Shown here: positions 33,484-33,761 of the stretch, one piece after another | Numbering within the stretch: position 1 is the first letter of the stretch | Layout: every line of letters starts with the position of its first letter | Source of the DNA: Gammaproteobacteria bacterium | Lineage (GTDB): Bacteria; Pseudomonadota; Gammaproteobacteria; Chromatiales; Chromatiaceae | Direction of reading: 5' to 3' | DNA: 33,761 bases | NCBI GenBank assembly: GCA_018812525.1 | Contig: JAHJDE010000122.1 | Span: 1 to 33,761 of the forward strand | The notes under the pieces: model-generated | Seen by the model: only the letters and a program-made list of their open reading frames with translations | What the model was told of the DNA's origin: nothing | Database searches by the model: none | Translations under genes and position numbers: made by a program

Positions 33484-33761
33484 TTAGGAGCTGTCCGGAA
33501 ATAAGTTGGGCAATATCGCGCTCAGATTTAGGAGGTTCTTGCAAAACTGCAAGAACCTCCTGCGGTTCAGGGATGAACCGCCATTTACAATGGCCTAAGC
33601 CATTGAAAATGAAGAAAACGAAAAATCACATTTTTCGTTTTCGCCTTGCAAAATGGCCAGGATGGCCATTTTGCAAGTTCCTCTTAGGTCAGATTTGGTC
33701 GATCTGATTGAGCAAAACCGCCTATTTTCGCGGCAGAGCCGCTCCCACGGCGGTGGGAGCG
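33484..33761. mobile_element. Family-I element interrupted by hairpin-array element
   Basis: Family-I left end TTAGGAGCTGTCCGGAAATA starts at 33484 and reaches CAGATTTAG at 33531. The hairpin array follows at 33532-33683 (152 bp) in the order E-D-C-B-A, the reverse of 1-140. Family I resumes with TTAG-GTCAGATTTGG at 33684 and runs off the window inside its large REP hairpin. Array ends are imperfect inverted repeats (GAGGTTCTTGCAAAA and TTTTGCAAGTTCCTC, 13 of 15). TTAG flanks the insert on both sides. Confidence 0.85.

Noticed and set aside
33266-33487. 73-codon frame [12 protein letters not shown]... overlapping the rppH 3' end
   Set aside because: A GGAG precedes the ATG, but the frame runs through a hairpin repeat and has no recognisable composition or family; likely chance.

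Overview
The window looks like a chromosomal segment of a GC-rich gammaproteobacterium, probably from the Chromatiales or a neighbouring sulfur-oxidising group. The evidence is a 452-residue Ffh beside a divergent YpjD-type gene as in gammaproteobacteria, RppH divergent from a HAD-IB phosphatase (a Pseudomonas-like pairing), Pseudomonas-style REP palindromes (GTAGGAGCG...), and a four-gene cytoplasmic hydrogenase-like operon of the Pyrococcus sulfhydrogenase type. This is inferred from gene content; no rRNA or tRNA gene is present to confirm it.

Layout. 1-563: stacked perfect hairpins from two palindromic repeat families. 564-5409: VanZ-like membrane protein, a haem-containing PAS-GGDEF-EAL cyclic-di-GMP enzyme, REP sequences and a lone CheR methyltransferase. 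5402-20341 (minus strand): three very large export-destined proteins. These are an 815-residue and a 2555-residue LapA/RTX-like pair with Calx-beta repeats (the larger also has VCBS-like, DUF4114-like, VWA and RTX domains), and a 1431-residue DUF11 protein with a cysteine-rich tandem-repeat tail. 20471-24409: palindromic element, ypjD, ffh, a chain of palindromic elements punctuated by TTAG, and a dihydroorotate-dehydrogenase-like gene. 24637-29179: hydrogenase-like operon (beta, gamma, [opposite-strand secreted protein], delta, alpha) with an FNR-like palindrome upstream. 29237-29821: DUF433 antitoxin with a broken DUF5615 toxin. 30072-33305: conserved hypothetical, CPBP protease, DUF3592 protein, HAD-IB phosphatase, RppH. 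33330-33761: more palindromic elements, one nested in another.

Two points stand out. First, the hydrogenase-like large subunit keeps the C-terminal DPCxxC pair but has lost both N-terminal CxxC ligands of the NiFe site (G62 and S65) and the canopy arginine (C349). The partner subunits keep their cofactor motifs, so this may be a redox complex with an altered active site. Second, at least three unrelated-looking palindromic elements are bounded by TTAG. One insertion is documented within the window by comparing filled and empty sites, and several lie exactly on or next to stop codons, suggesting a shared TTAG-specific mobilising enzyme encoded elsewhere.

The cyclic-di-GMP enzyme near LapA-like adhesins hints at surface-attachment control, but no type I secretion, LapD or LapG genes are in the window.
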